From positions 2,480,001 through 2,544,000 of the forward strand of contig NZ_CP034660.1 of NCBI RefSeq assembly GCF_003971255.1: 64,000 nucleotides of DNA. The letters are read 5' to 3'. The notes under the pieces are model-generated. The model made no database searches. It was given only the letters and a program-made list of their open reading frames with translations, and had not been told where the DNA came from. The position numbers and the translations under genes are program-made. This document shows positions 9,236-18,238 of this stretch, piece by piece. How positions within the stretch are numbered: position 1 is the first letter of the stretch; every line of letters starts with the position of its first letter. The DNA comes from Colwellia sp. Arc7-635. GTDB taxonomy: Bacteria; Pseudomonadota; Gammaproteobacteria; Enterobacterales; Alteromonadaceae.

Positions 9236-9306
9236 AGAGATGTTAGTGTTATTATGCGCTAAGCATATTATTCTCGCACTACCACTAATCTTATGATTTG
9301 TGCGTC

Positions 9307-10355
9307 TTATCTCATTTCATCGATCACTTCATTTACCTCAGGGTGGCGAATTGCCAATGCCATAAGCTGCTTTATCGCCAATATTTTATACTTTACTAAC
9401 TGTTGGCGTTGATATTGTTCAAAATACCACAATGCATTGATTAAAATAGACAAATCATAGTAACACGTAACCATCAATAACGAGTTTCCAGTGACTACAG
9501 AAGTTTTATTCGCATAACGACTAACATTGTCGACAATATTATCAGCCTTATTTGGCACTTGTTTCATCTGTTGATAGAGCGTGTTAATCATTGCAGCTTT
9601 ACTAAAGTCGATATCATTAACAGCCATCAACATAGCTAAATCATACTCGGGGGAGCAATACGGGCACATTCAAAATCAAGTAGCTGACGGGCTATTTCTC
9701 TGTCTTTATCTGTACCTGTAACTTTAGCTGTAGCGAAACTATTTTTCGCCGCCATCACATTACTAAAATTTGCATCGCCATGGCACAGCACCAGCTTAAT
9801 ATTATCGACGTCACTATATGCTTTAACAAGGTTTTGTTGTAACAAATATATCAGTGACTTTAATGCTTGGGTTTGCGATTTACTAAGTTTAAGTTGCTGG
9901 AGTAATTGGCAAATAATGACAGGAATATCAAGTGTTGGCACGGATGATAAAACCGCCTGTTCTTTATTGTCCTGAACATGGCAAGATATCGCATGACACT
10001 GCCTTAATAAACTAATCGTGATGGCTAACTTTTTATCTTCTGATTGCTTACTTTTTTCAAGCCCCTGACCCACTATAAATTCAGTAATGAGCCAATGCTG
10101 TTCAGCATAAATCACCTTAGGCGACAATCCATATGCAGCGGTAAGTTGACTCACTCGTGGCTCTATGCTGTTTTCGACTAGATATTTGGCAAAATAAGAC
10201 TTACCTTCACATACCACATGAAAACTCGCCTGACTTAAGCCCGCTTCAATTACACTAATGTTACTAACAGTTTGCTGAGCAAAGCATGGTAATTGACGTA
10301 GCTGGTGTAATTTTTGTTCATCTGTTAGCAAATGTAGTTCATGATCAAAAGTCAA
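9307..10355 (-). pseudogene. Frameshifted APH-fold kinase, thiamine-kinase-like
   Basis: Two overlapping frames together make a roughly 349-residue aminoglycoside/choline-kinase-fold phosphotransferase. The first (10355 down to 9636) has the catalytic loop LCHGDANFSNVM and reaches LLDFECARIAPP. The second continues with EYDLAMLM, as expected for this family. They join if one C is added to the five-C run at about 9650-9654. Position in a TPP-riboswitch unit after a PnuT-type permease suggests phosphorylation of imported thiamine or a precursor, trapping it in the cytosol. As written, the reading frame ends early and loses the Asp-Phe-Glu downstream region, so it is probably inactive unless the run is a sequencing error. 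Confidence 0.75.
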
Positions 10356-10478
10356 AATATTTCCCGTTTATCTCATCACTTTGCTTTTAATATGTTTACC
10401 ATTTCTAACATTCGTTCTGCCATTCATAGCGTTGCTCGTATTGGTCTGAGTGTTGATACTGACACCATGAAAATTCAG

Positions 10479-10508
10479 TTGATAGCAATAATTACTCATT
10501 GCTATCAA
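10479..10508 (-). terminator. Perfect 11-bp hairpin between PnuT and kinase genes
   Basis: TTGATAGCAAT and ATTGCTATCAA pair perfectly around an 8-nt loop, 19 bases after the permease stop. Only a weak T-run follows on the minus strand (CTGAATTTTC). It may reduce read-through into the kinase gene or protect the upstream mRNA end. The 171-base gap holding it has no gene. Confidence 0.5.
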
Positions 10509-10526
10509 ACGTGATGAACTATCAAT

Positions 10527-11216
10527 TTAGCCAGCAACAGAATTATTGCTGAATATATCGTCATGATGAGCGTTATTTTGTAATGTAAATTGTTTACGCC
10601 ATTGCCAATAGCCATAAGCCGCTAATACCACATAAGCCGCAAATAATGCTGCGGTAGGTATTAATGACTTTTCGATATAGAGGTAAATTGAAACAAAATC
10701 GATAACAATAAAATACAACCAGTTCTCTAGCACTTTTTGAGTGACTAAATAAGTCGCAAATACAGCAAAGACTGTCGTCGCGCTATCAAGGTATGGGAAA
10801 TGCGCAGGTGTATAGTTTGCCATTAACCAACCTAACACTAGCGACAACAAAGTTAAGGCAAGAATAGCGATGCCATGGCGTTGCAATGACCATTGGCTAT
10901 ACAACAGTGCCTTTGATTGGTTATGGTTATTACTTGGGGTATTATTCGAACCGTTGTTTTTGCGCCAGCAAAACCAACCATAAGCTGCCATCAGAAGATA
11001 ATAAAGTTGTAATGCACTGTCCATCCACAAATAAACATCATAAAAAATAACCGTATAAAGCACAGTACTTAATATGGCAGCAGGCCAACACCAAATATTA
11101 CCTTTGGCTGCTAGTACCACATACAATAAAGAAGCAATAACGGCAATAAGTTCCATCACAGGCAATGTGGTAAAATAGGTCACTATTTCAGTGCTTGCGC
11201 TAATAGCAGCCGACAT
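10527..11216 (-). CDS. pnuT: PnuC-family permease, PnuT (thiamine) type
   Basis: 229-residue inner-membrane protein with about seven hydrophobic segments, including LIAVIASLLYVVLAAKGNIWCWPAA-like helices (read in parts), WLYFIVIDFVSIYLYIEK and AAYVVLAAYGYWQWRKQF. The W-x-x-W core near NWLYFIVIDFVS is typical of PnuC proteins. PnuC members take up vitamins by facilitated diffusion and rely on intracellular phosphorylation for trapping. Placement under a TPP riboswitch, next to a YkoF-like protein and a kinase, points to thiamine rather than nicotinamide riboside. Its ATG overlaps the preceding gene's stop by one base (TAATG), so translation is coupled. Confidence 0.88.
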   Translation of the reverse strand: MSAAISASTEIVTYFTTLPVMELIAVIASLLYVVLAAKGNIWCWPAAILSTVLYTVIFYDVYLWMDSALQLYYLLMAAYGWFCWRKNNGSNNTPSNNHNQSKALLYSQWSLQRHGIAILALTLLSLVLGWLMANYTPAHFPYLDSATTVFAVFATYLVTQKVLENWLYFIVIDFVSIYLYIEKSLIPTAALFAAYVVLAAYGYWQWRKQFTLQNNAHHDDIFSNNSVAG

Positions 11217-11482
11217 TATGATTCAGCTTCAACAACAGAGCGATCACCACCAATAAATTTACAGATAAACACTGCGGCATTAAGTGTTTGGTGTACATGT
11301 TTAATTTCAGCCATGACATGTTGTGTGGCTAAATCATAATCACCAAAAACTTGTGTACTCATACCATTGGTAACAACCGTTAAACCAGGTACGACACGTA
11401 GGCGCTTGATAAAGGCCCAAATTTCAGTTTTAAACTTTTCTTCTGCAAGCGGATATAAACTAATTTCAATTGATATTTTCAT
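11216..11482 (-). CDS. YkoF-like thiamine/HMP-binding domain protein
   Basis: 88 residues forming a single small alpha/beta domain (MKISIEISLYPLAEE, then NGMSTQVFGDYD, then VFICKFIGGDRS). It resembles one half of the two-domain YkoF thiamine and hydroxymethylpyrimidine-binding protein, in which the same fold occurs in tandem. No signal peptide, so it should act in the cytosol, perhaps handing substrate from the permease to the kinase. It lies between the TonB receptor and the permease in a TPP-riboswitch unit and overlaps the permease start by one base. The family call is from motif memory and context. Confidence 0.78.
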   Translation of the reverse strand: MKISIEISLYPLAEEKFKTEIWAFIKRLRVVPGLTVVTNGMSTQVFGDYDLATQHVMAEIKHVHQTLNAAVFICKFIGGDRSVVEAES

Positions 11483-11614
11483 AGGTTTACTCTTTCCTTC
11501 ACGTTGCTCTTAATCATTTAGTGTGCTTTGCTGAGGCCAGCGTTCAACAAAACACACATTTTTAATTTAAAATAACTACACTAAATACGTTAAGTCATAG
11601 CTTAACTTAGCAAA

Positions 11615-13749
11615 TTAAAAATTATAATCTACGGTTACACCAACTTGTCTTGGCGCGCCGTAACGGACATACTTCTTCGCAGTCCAGCCTAAGTCAGGTT
11701 CATTACCAAAGAAAAAGCCACGAGTTGCTACTTTTTCATCAGTTAAGTTTCTCGCCCAAAGTGAAACAGACCAATCAGAAAATTCATAAGCTATTTTAGC
11801 ATTCAGTAAGTTTGAACTTGCCGCCTTTTCACTGTGACTATCTGAGAAATAAAACTCGTCTTTACCTGTCCAGTTTATATTTGCCATCAAACCGCCATCA
11901 TTACGATAAGTGGCCCCTAAACTAAAAGTATAGTTGGGTGCATGTGCAAGCTCTCGACCTGAGATATCGATATTTGCACCATACTTATCTTGATAAGCAT
12001 AGTCATCATAAGTTGCTTTTAAATAACCGATAGTAGAATCAATCGATAAATTATCACTAACTTGGTATTTTAATTCAAGCTCTAAACCATAGCTGCTTGA
12101 GCTTGTCGCATTCGCCGTGTAAATAGTAAACTGCTGAGGCTTATCAGGATTTTGTTGAGAAGCGTTAACTTGTTGGTCTTTACGGTCCATATAAAATATC
12201 GCTAGACGACTGCTTAAGGTATTTTCTAATAAAGTTGATTGCACACCAAACTCGTAGTTAACCAAAGTTTCTGTATCAAATTCTTTATATTGGCTTAATT
12301 GCGCCGGTAAGCCCATATTAAAGCCGCCCGCTTTATAGCCCTGCGCGATGCGGATATAAGCAGAGTGTTCGCTGTTTATCGCTTTGCTTAAAGCAATATG
12401 ACCACCCCACATAGTTTCGGAAGGGTCAAACTTGTCACCCACACTATCTGAATAGTCTGCAGAGCGGTTTTCAATACGTAAACCTACAGACAGCTGATGC
12501 CCATAAGATAAAATACTATCCAGTTGAGTGAATACAGCATAGTTACTGGCTGAGTATTCAGAGTCAACAACCTCATCTGGCCAACCGTTATATGACGAGT
12601 CTAAATCGTTACTTTCATCAAGCTCACTAATATAAGCGCCTACCAGCCATGCTGTTGTATTATCAAAAATACGAGACGATTCATTTGAGGTCAACCTAAA
12701 TTCTTGCGACCATACATCTCTATCTGCCGTTTTGTTCCAGAGATAGTTATATTCACAAGGAGCAGCAACATCATCATCGATACACGACTTACTAGCCCAG
12801 TAATCATCATTAGCCCAGTCACCATCATAACCGTGTTGATGTTCAGTCGTAGTGTAACTAGTGATCGCTTCAAAGCTAGCAAAAGATAAACCGTTATAGC
12901 TAAACTTTAACGCTGCACCGTGAGATTTTTGTTTATCAACGCCAGGATCGTCAGTAGTGGTATCAAAGCCATTATTATCGAGTGTCCAAGCATCAAAACC
13001 ATTGTCGTTATCAGCAAATAGATAGGTAAAGTCGATATTAAGATCATCACTGGCAATGTAACGCAGTTTAAACTTACCAGAGAACTCATCAATTGCGTTG
13101 GTATCATCTTTATTAAGATAAACGTTATCTCGATAGCCATTTTGTTGATGCTGCTCTAGTGAAACTCGATAACTCAGCTTATCAGTAATGGCACCAGCGC
13201 TATAACCCGCTATGTTAAATAAATCGTCATTACCTGTTGTGGCTTTAAAACCATGCTCTGGTGTTTGAGTAGGATCGTTAGACTTGATATATATCAGGCC
13301 CGCCAGTGCATTGGCGCCAAATCGAGCACCTTGTGGCCCTCTTAATACTTCAACTTGCTGCACGTCGTACATTGACGCTGCCATTCCCAAACCTGAGAGG
13401 TTAATATCATCAACGATAAAACCAACAGATGAATTTGGCGCACCACGATATTCTGAACGCTCCCGACACCGCGGATTTGTAAGTATTTTGGACGAGAAGT
13501 TCCGCCGGAAAAGTTGAGGTTGGCAACACTATTAATTAATTCTTCAAAATGTTGAATTGCTTGGTCGTTAATTTGTTGTTCACCAATAATAGCCACACTA
13601 GTTGCAGCTTGCGCTAAAGGTTGGTTATTAAAACTAGAAGTGACTGTTATCCGTTCAATGTCATCCACTGAATTACTTTGAGCTACGCTCGATAAAGACA
13701 TTAAAGCGGTGGTAATTGCTATCGATATAGAAGATTTAGAAATGTTCAT
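11615..13749 (-). pseudogene. Frameshifted TonB-dependent receptor, predicted thiamine uptake
   Basis: Two frames together make a roughly 711-residue outer-membrane receptor. The first begins with a signal peptide ending near SSVAQS and runs through the plug (LNFSGGTSRPKYLQIRGVG). The second resumes the plug in YDVQQVEVLRGPQGARFGANA and includes the whole barrel, ending in VDYNF with the terminal Phe needed for outer-membrane insertion. Adding one G to the GGG run at about 13468-13470 restores ERSEYRGAPNSSVGF between the parts. The riboswitch upstream and the transport genes downstream indicate thiamine or a derivative as ligand. As written the protein is truncated; sequencing error remains possible. 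Confidence 0.85.
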
Positions 13750-13897
13750 TATGATCTCATAAATTCGTTTAAGAATACGTTATGGGATCCGGCATGGAGA
13801 AGTTAGAGAGCTGCTCGGTAATAATCTGTTTCATGATAATTTTTTGATCAGCCATCGCCGACAAAAAAATGAGACAGAACAGTAATGCGATTAGCGT

Positions 13898-13995
13898 AAC
13901 CATTCCTACGCCGGTACTATCCGGTTCAGGTTCTAAGGGTTCGCTTCGCATCTCAGCCATTAAAATCGTCAACGATTTTCAGGCACCCCTTGGTT
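13898..13995 (-). promoter_or_regulatory. TPP riboswitch (THI element)
   Basis: On the minus strand the conserved elements occur in the right order and spacing: AGGGGTGCCT, GGCTGAGAT, ACCCTTAGAACCTGA, and CGTAGGAATGG. The ends pair as AACCA/TGGTT to close P1. It lies 149 bases before the receptor start and should lower expression of the receptor-YkoF-PnuT-kinase unit when thiamine pyrophosphate is high. A variable P3 arm (GAAAATCGTTGACGATTTT) pairs with itself. I did not resolve whether the downstream platform acts on transcription or translation. Confidence 0.96.
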
Positions 13996-14027
13996 CGGTG
14001 TGCATACTAACAATATATGACTAAATG

Positions 14028-14057
14028 TACAGCGTAAAAATTTAATTTTACGCTGTA
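14028..14057. promoter_or_regulatory. 11-bp palindrome just upstream of the TPP riboswitch
   Basis: TACAGCGTAAA and TTTACGCTGTA are perfect inverted arms around an 8-base AT spacer, 33 bases before the riboswitch begins on the minus strand. It could be an operator overlapping the promoter, or a terminator for transcription arriving from the HIT gene. Position near the presumed promoter favours regulation; neither is proven. Confidence 0.5.
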
Positions 14058-14167
14058 TCATGGTGTTAACTTGTGAGGAAACTTGTAATGATAATTTATA
14101 GAACACGACTTAAAGGCCATGGTTAACACGTCTTCAAGTAATATCATTAACTAACATCGCTCATTAA

Positions 14168-14433
14168 TATACCCAAACCACTTGAAGATGCAGTTTCAGA
14201 GCAAAGCTAGGAAATCAGGTCAAGGCGCAGCACGAAGACAAGGGTTATTCCCTTATCAAGTGCTGCAACGCAGAGCTGGTTTTCTAGCTTAGCTCCCTTC
14301 GGGCAAGGCGATAAAGGGTCATCTCCGGCGTTATTGATTTCAAAAATGGAACAACCATTCTCTTCAATCAATGCCTTGGTGCTAACCCTTTCTCGACTTG
14401 CTGAATCCTGCATATTCAAGTGACTTGGGTATA
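14168..14433. mobile_element. MITE-like element, second family
   Basis: 266 bases framed by 26-base terminal inverted repeats: TATACCCAA..CACTTGAAG at the left and the complement of TATACCCAAGTCACTTGAA at the right, with ATGCAG following in both. The right copy continues GATTCAG. The interior is more GC-rich than its surroundings and carries only a short open frame (14207-14419), which I regard as chance. No transposase. Ends differ from those of the element at 6473, so this is a separate family. It separates the HIT gene from the thiamine unit. Confidence 0.75.
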
Positions 14434-14456
14434 TACAAAAAACGCACTCACCAAGG

Positions 14457-14855
14457 TTACTTAGCCGCTAACATACGACCTAATTTTTGACCGCCCACTA
14501 AATGCATATGAATATGATAAATTTCTTGGCCGCCATCTTGGTTACAGTTCATAATCAAACGATAACCGTCTTCAGCGATGCCCTCTTCTTTTGCCAATTT
14601 TTTCGCGACCGTAAACATACGGCCAATCGTTAGCTCATCTTCTGCTTCGATATCGTTAACCGTTGGAATAAGTTTGTTTGGGATAATTAAAATGTGGCTT
14701 TTTGCTTGTGGGGTAATATCACGAAATGCTGTCACAAGCTCATCTTGAAAAAGTAACGGTGCCGGAATTTCTTGGCGAATAATTTTTGAAAATATGGTTT
14801 CTTCTGCTGCATCTGTGTTTAAATCAGCGCTATGTTCAGTGTTGTTATCAACCAT
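14457..14855 (-). CDS. hinT: HIT-family purine nucleoside phosphoramidase
   Basis: 132-residue cytosolic histidine-triad protein. The signature HIHMHLVGG is at the C-terminus, after EIY. The N-terminal [20 protein letters not shown] is typical of the HinT/protein kinase C inhibitor-like group, which hydrolyses AMP-linked phosphoramidates. I start at the ATG at 14855, because AACGAGG lies 6 bases upstream; a longer frame to 14894 adds 13 residues with no ribosome binding site. The protein then has a 20-residue acidic lead. Monocistronic; a MITE-like element begins 24 bases after the stop. Confidence 0.92.
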   Translation of the reverse strand: MVDNNTEHSADLNTDAAEETIFSKIIRQEIPAPLLFQDELVTAFRDITPQAKSHILIIPNKLIPTVNDIEAEDELTIGRMFTVAKKLAKEEGIAEDGYRLIMNCNQDGGQEIYHIHMHLVGGQKLGRMLAAK

Positions 14856-14972
14856 TTTTAACCTCGTTATGCTTATATACATATCTATACTCACGCGTAT
14901 ATTTATGCCTATGAATTGTTGAAATATCTATGATTTATGCTTTTAAAGGTACATAAAGCTAGTTTAACGACA

Positions 14973-15010
14973 AACGCGCCAATGACATAGTAATATGTCA
15001 TTGGCGCGTT
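14973..15010 (-). terminator. Perfect 16-bp hairpin after the RND operon
   Basis: AACGCGCCAATGACAT and ATGTCATTGGCGCGTT pair fully around a 6-nt loop. On the minus strand it follows the RND permease gene by 130 bases and is trailed by TTTGTCGTT, a weak T-run. It is the best candidate terminator for the efflux operon and also separates it from the HIT promoter. Confidence 0.65.
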
Positions 15011-15139
15011 AATTTTATCCTTAATAGCTTAGAATCAGAATCCATTCGTTCAAAGCTACTACTCCAAAGCGCTTAATCTAAAAATAGCAGACCAAGGCTT
15101 AATTCTCACTAACAATACAGTCTGTTAAACCAATTCTAT

Positions 15140-18100
15140 TTAGGTCAATTGTGCTATTAACTTTTTCTTACCTCGTGAGGTAAAGCTTTTCATATCTTCG
15201 ACCAGTAGATAGTTTACCGGCACGAGTATCAAGGTGATAAACGTAGCGAAGATAATACCAAAGCCCAGTGACACCGCCATGGGGATCAAAAACTGTGCTT
15301 GCGTTGCTTTTTCAAACAACAATGGCATTAAACCTATAAAGGTGGTTAATGATGTCAGCATTACAGGCCTAAATCGTGATTGCGCAGCGATTAATACGGC
15401 ATTATAAGCTTTTTCACCTGCTCGTACTTTGGCATTAATAAAATCAACCAATACTAAGCTGTCGTTAACCACCACACCAACCAATGCCATCAATCCTAAT
15501 AAACTCATGATGGTTAAATCCATGCCCATGATCCAATGGCCAACAATCGCACCAATAGCACCAAATGGGATAACCGACATCACAATTAGCGGCTGTATAT
15601 AAGATTTAAACGGAATAGCCAATAAACAGTAAATAATAAAGAATACAAAAACCAAGCCCCAAGCAAGACTACTAAAAGAGTCGGCCTGCTCTCGTGCTTC
15701 ACCTTCTAAGCTATAAGATACTCCTGGATACTTGTTCATCAGTTCGGCTAAAAACTCATTAAGATCGGCATTTAGTATCGTCATATTAGTGGCATTTTTA
15801 TCAACGTCTGCGGTAACGTTAACCGTACGATATCGGTCGATACGCTTAATAGCAGAGGCACTTTTTCCTGGTTTTAAATTCGCAACATGCGATAGCGGAA
15901 CTTTACCGCCTGCTGGTGTATTGATCAGCATATCGTTGAGTTTTGATATAGATTGGCGTTCAGACAACGGGAAACGTAACATGACACGCACATCATCACG
16001 GCCACGCTGAATACGCTGAATCTGTGAACCAAAATACGCATCTCTGACTTGTCTAGTTACCCATGAGTTACTCATACCCATCGCATAACCTTGCGCTGTC
16101 AGCTCGATCTGCAACTCTTCTTTACCATCAGATAAGCTATCCGCTATTTCAAAAGCCGTAGGATAAGTATGAATCCGCGCTTTTACCTCATCAGCGACAA
16201 GTTTTAAGGTTTGCAAGTCTGTTGCTGAAAGCTGTACATCAATAGGGTCACTACCGCGGCCTAATTCAGCCCTAAAGGTTAAACTTTCTGCACCAGGAAG
16301 CGGACCAATTAATTCTCGCCACTCTTTAACAAGTTGCGCTGTGCCGATACCTGTTTCATTTTTATCTGCCGGTAATATTTCAAAGCGCACACGACCTTTT
16401 TCTCCACTGGTGATTGCTAAGGTATTTAATATTAAGCTTTCACCATCTTCATCACGGTACTTATTTTGTAATGTTTTTGCCGCATTCGACATTTTCTCAA
16501 CATAAGCATCGACCACATCAAAGCTTGTACCTACTGGCATGGTGACACTACCACGGGCAGTTTCACTGGCGATACGTGGGAAAAATACGAAGCGAGTCCA
16601 ACCACTGGTAATAAACGCAATAATTAAGATCAATACGCCAAAGAACAAGGCAACTGTCGTTAAACGATTTCGAATAGCTAATGATAGTAATGGTCGGTAA
16701 TAACGCAAAATAGCATTTTCAAAACCATCGGCAAACCTTTGCTGCCACAAACTAAATGTAGATTGCTTTTTAATTTCACTGCGCAAACGCAATGACTTTA
16801 AATGCGAAGGCAAAACAAATTTAGATTCGATTAAACTAAATAACAGTACCGGAATAACAATAATAGGAATTTGCGCAAACAAAGCGCCCCGTTGCCCTTC
16901 AATAAACGCTAACGGCAAAAATGCGGCGACGGTTGTTAAAATACCAAAAGTAACGGGCGTTGCGACTTCTTGCGTGCCCTTTATTGCCGCTTCAAGACCA
17001 CTCGAGGCTGTTTGTGTATGCCGATAGATATTTTCACCGGTAACTATCGCATCATCAACCACAATCCCTAATACCAATATAAAGCCAAATAAGCTCATGA
17101 TATTAATAGAAATATCAAAAAATGGCATGGCAATAAATGCCCCCATAAAACTTACTGGAATACCAACAGAAACCCAAAAGGCGATGGATGGACGTAGAAA
17201 TAACGTCAGTAACAGTAAGACTAAAAATCCCCCTTGCAAGGCATTGGTGATTAACGTATTCAAACGACTTTTTACAATTTCAGAGTCATCATCCCAATAA
17301 TTTAAAACAAAACCTTGTGGCAAGCTGTCTTGGCGTTCATCAATGTAATTTTTTACAGCATCAGCAACATCGATAGCGCTTTGATTACCAATGCGGTAGA
17401 CATCAATTAGTGCGCCTCGTTGGCCATTAAAGCGCGCACGTAGTGGTGTTTCTTCAAAGCCATCGTTAACTTGTGCGACATCTTCTAAATAAAGAAAAGT
17501 CCCATCAGTATTGGTTTTTATTACCACTTTTTCAAACTCATCGCGGCGATACGCTTGACCAATATTACGCACTAATACGTCACCGCCATCGGTGCGAACA
17601 TTACCGGCAGAAATATCAACAGAGCTATTACTGATCGCGGTAGAAATTTCAGACAGCGTTAATTGATACTGCTCAAGTTTACTTTGGTTAACATCGATAC
17701 TAATTTCATAATCACGTACCGCATCTAAAGCCACTTGTGTTACTTGCGGTAAGCGTAATAAATCGTCACGTACTTGTTCAGCAAATTCACGAATTTCTTT
17801 TTCACCATAATCCGAGGCTATGGTGACAGAAATAACATTACGAATGCGTTGTGCAATTGCAATAACCGGCTTTTCAGCATCGGCTGGAAAGGTATTAATC
17901 GCATCAACACGACTTTTAATGTCGGCAAGTAAATCACGGACATCGGTCGATGAATCAGCTTCTATACGCACGGTTGCTGCGCCTTCGACTGACGTACTGG
18001 TGATTTTTTCTATACCTTGTAAATCTTGCACCGCTTCTTCAATACGAATAGCGACACCAAGTTCAGCATCTTCAGGAGTTGAACCTCGTAAGGTCACTGA

Positions 18101-18238
18101 AACATTAACAATTTCAGACTCAAATGATGGAAAAACCTCTAATGGAATACTGCTTTTTATTGAGAAAATACCAGTCAATAAAATGGTGATCATCAATAAG
18201 TTTGCCGCCACATGATTTTTTGCAAACCAAGCGATCAT
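15140..18238 (-). CDS. RND efflux transporter permease
   Basis: 1032-residue inner-membrane, proton-driven efflux pump of the AcrB/MexB/hydrophobe-amphiphile type. It begins with the standard N-terminal helix (MIAWFAKNHVAANLLMI). The two repeated membrane domains lie at about 330-540 and 850-1010, with the charged helix-4 segment GIVVDDAIVTGENIYRH near residue 405 carrying the two Asp of the proton relay. Large periplasmic porter loops follow helices 1 and 7. The branch resembles the less-studied RND group with short adaptors rather than AcrB. Third gene of the operon: its ATG overlaps the adaptor stop by 4 bases. Substrate unknown. Confidence 0.95.
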   Translation of the reverse strand: MIAWFAKNHVAANLLMITILLTGIFSIKSSIPLEVFPSFESEIVNVSVTLRGSTPEDAELGVAIRIEEAVQDLQGIEKITSTSVEGAATVRIEADSSTDVRDLLADIKSRVDAINTFPADAEKPVIAIAQRIRNVISVTIASDYGEKEIREFAEQVRDDLLRLPQVTQVALDAVRDYEISIDVNQSKLEQYQLTLSEISTAISNSSVDISAGNVRTDGGDVLVRNIGQAYRRDEFEKVVIKTNTDGTFLYLEDVAQVNDGFEETPLRARFNGQRGALIDVYRIGNQSAIDVADAVKNYIDERQDSLPQGFVLNYWDDDSEIVKSRLNTLITNALQGGFLVLLLLTLFLRPSIAFWVSVGIPVSFMGAFIAMPFFDISINIMSLFGFILVLGIVVDDAIVTGENIYRHTQTASSGLEAAIKGTQEVATPVTFGILTTVAAFLPLAFIEGQRGALFAQIPIIVIPVLLFSLIESKFVLPSHLKSLRLRSEIKKQSTFSLWQQRFADGFENAILRYYRPLLSLAIRNRLTTVALFFGVLILIIAFITSGWTRFVFFPRIASETARGSVTMPVGTSFDVVDAYVEKMSNAAKTLQNKYRDEDGESLILNTLAITSGEKGRVRFEILPADKNETGIGTAQLVKEWRELIGPLPGAESLTFRAELGRGSDPIDVQLSATDLQTLKLVADEVKARIHTYPTAFEIADSLSDGKEELQIELTAQGYAMGMSNSWVTRQVRDAYFGSQIQRIQRGRDDVRVMLRFPLSERQSISKLNDMLINTPAGGKVPLSHVANLKPGKSASAIKRIDRYRTVNVTADVDKNATNMTILNADLNEFLAELMNKYPGVSYSLEGEAREQADSFSSLAWGLVFVFFIIYCLLAIPFKSYIQPLIVMSVIPFGAIGAIVGHWIMGMDLTIMSLLGLMALVGVVVNDSLVLVDFINAKVRAGEKAYNAVLIAAQSRFRPVMLTSLTTFIGLMPLLFEKATQAQFLIPMAVSLGFGIIFATFITLILVPVNYLLVEDMKSFTSRGKKKLIAQLT

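Noticed and set aside
9640-9669. Programmed ribosomal frameshifting in the kinase gene
   Set aside because: The shift needed is minus one, but the site reads GCT CCC CCG and does not form an in-frame X-XXY-YYZ slippery heptamer; no downstream pseudoknot was evident. The receptor site (GTC GGG AGC) is also not slippery.
13769-13972. 67-codon open frame on the minus strand before the TonB receptor
   Set aside because: It runs through the conserved core of the TPP riboswitch and has no ribosome binding site or recognisable family. A 28-residue sub-frame beginning MADQKII is equally unsupported.
14207-14419. 70-codon open frame on the minus strand
   Set aside because: It lies wholly within the MITE-like element at 14168-14433, and its ends are set by the inverted repeats.
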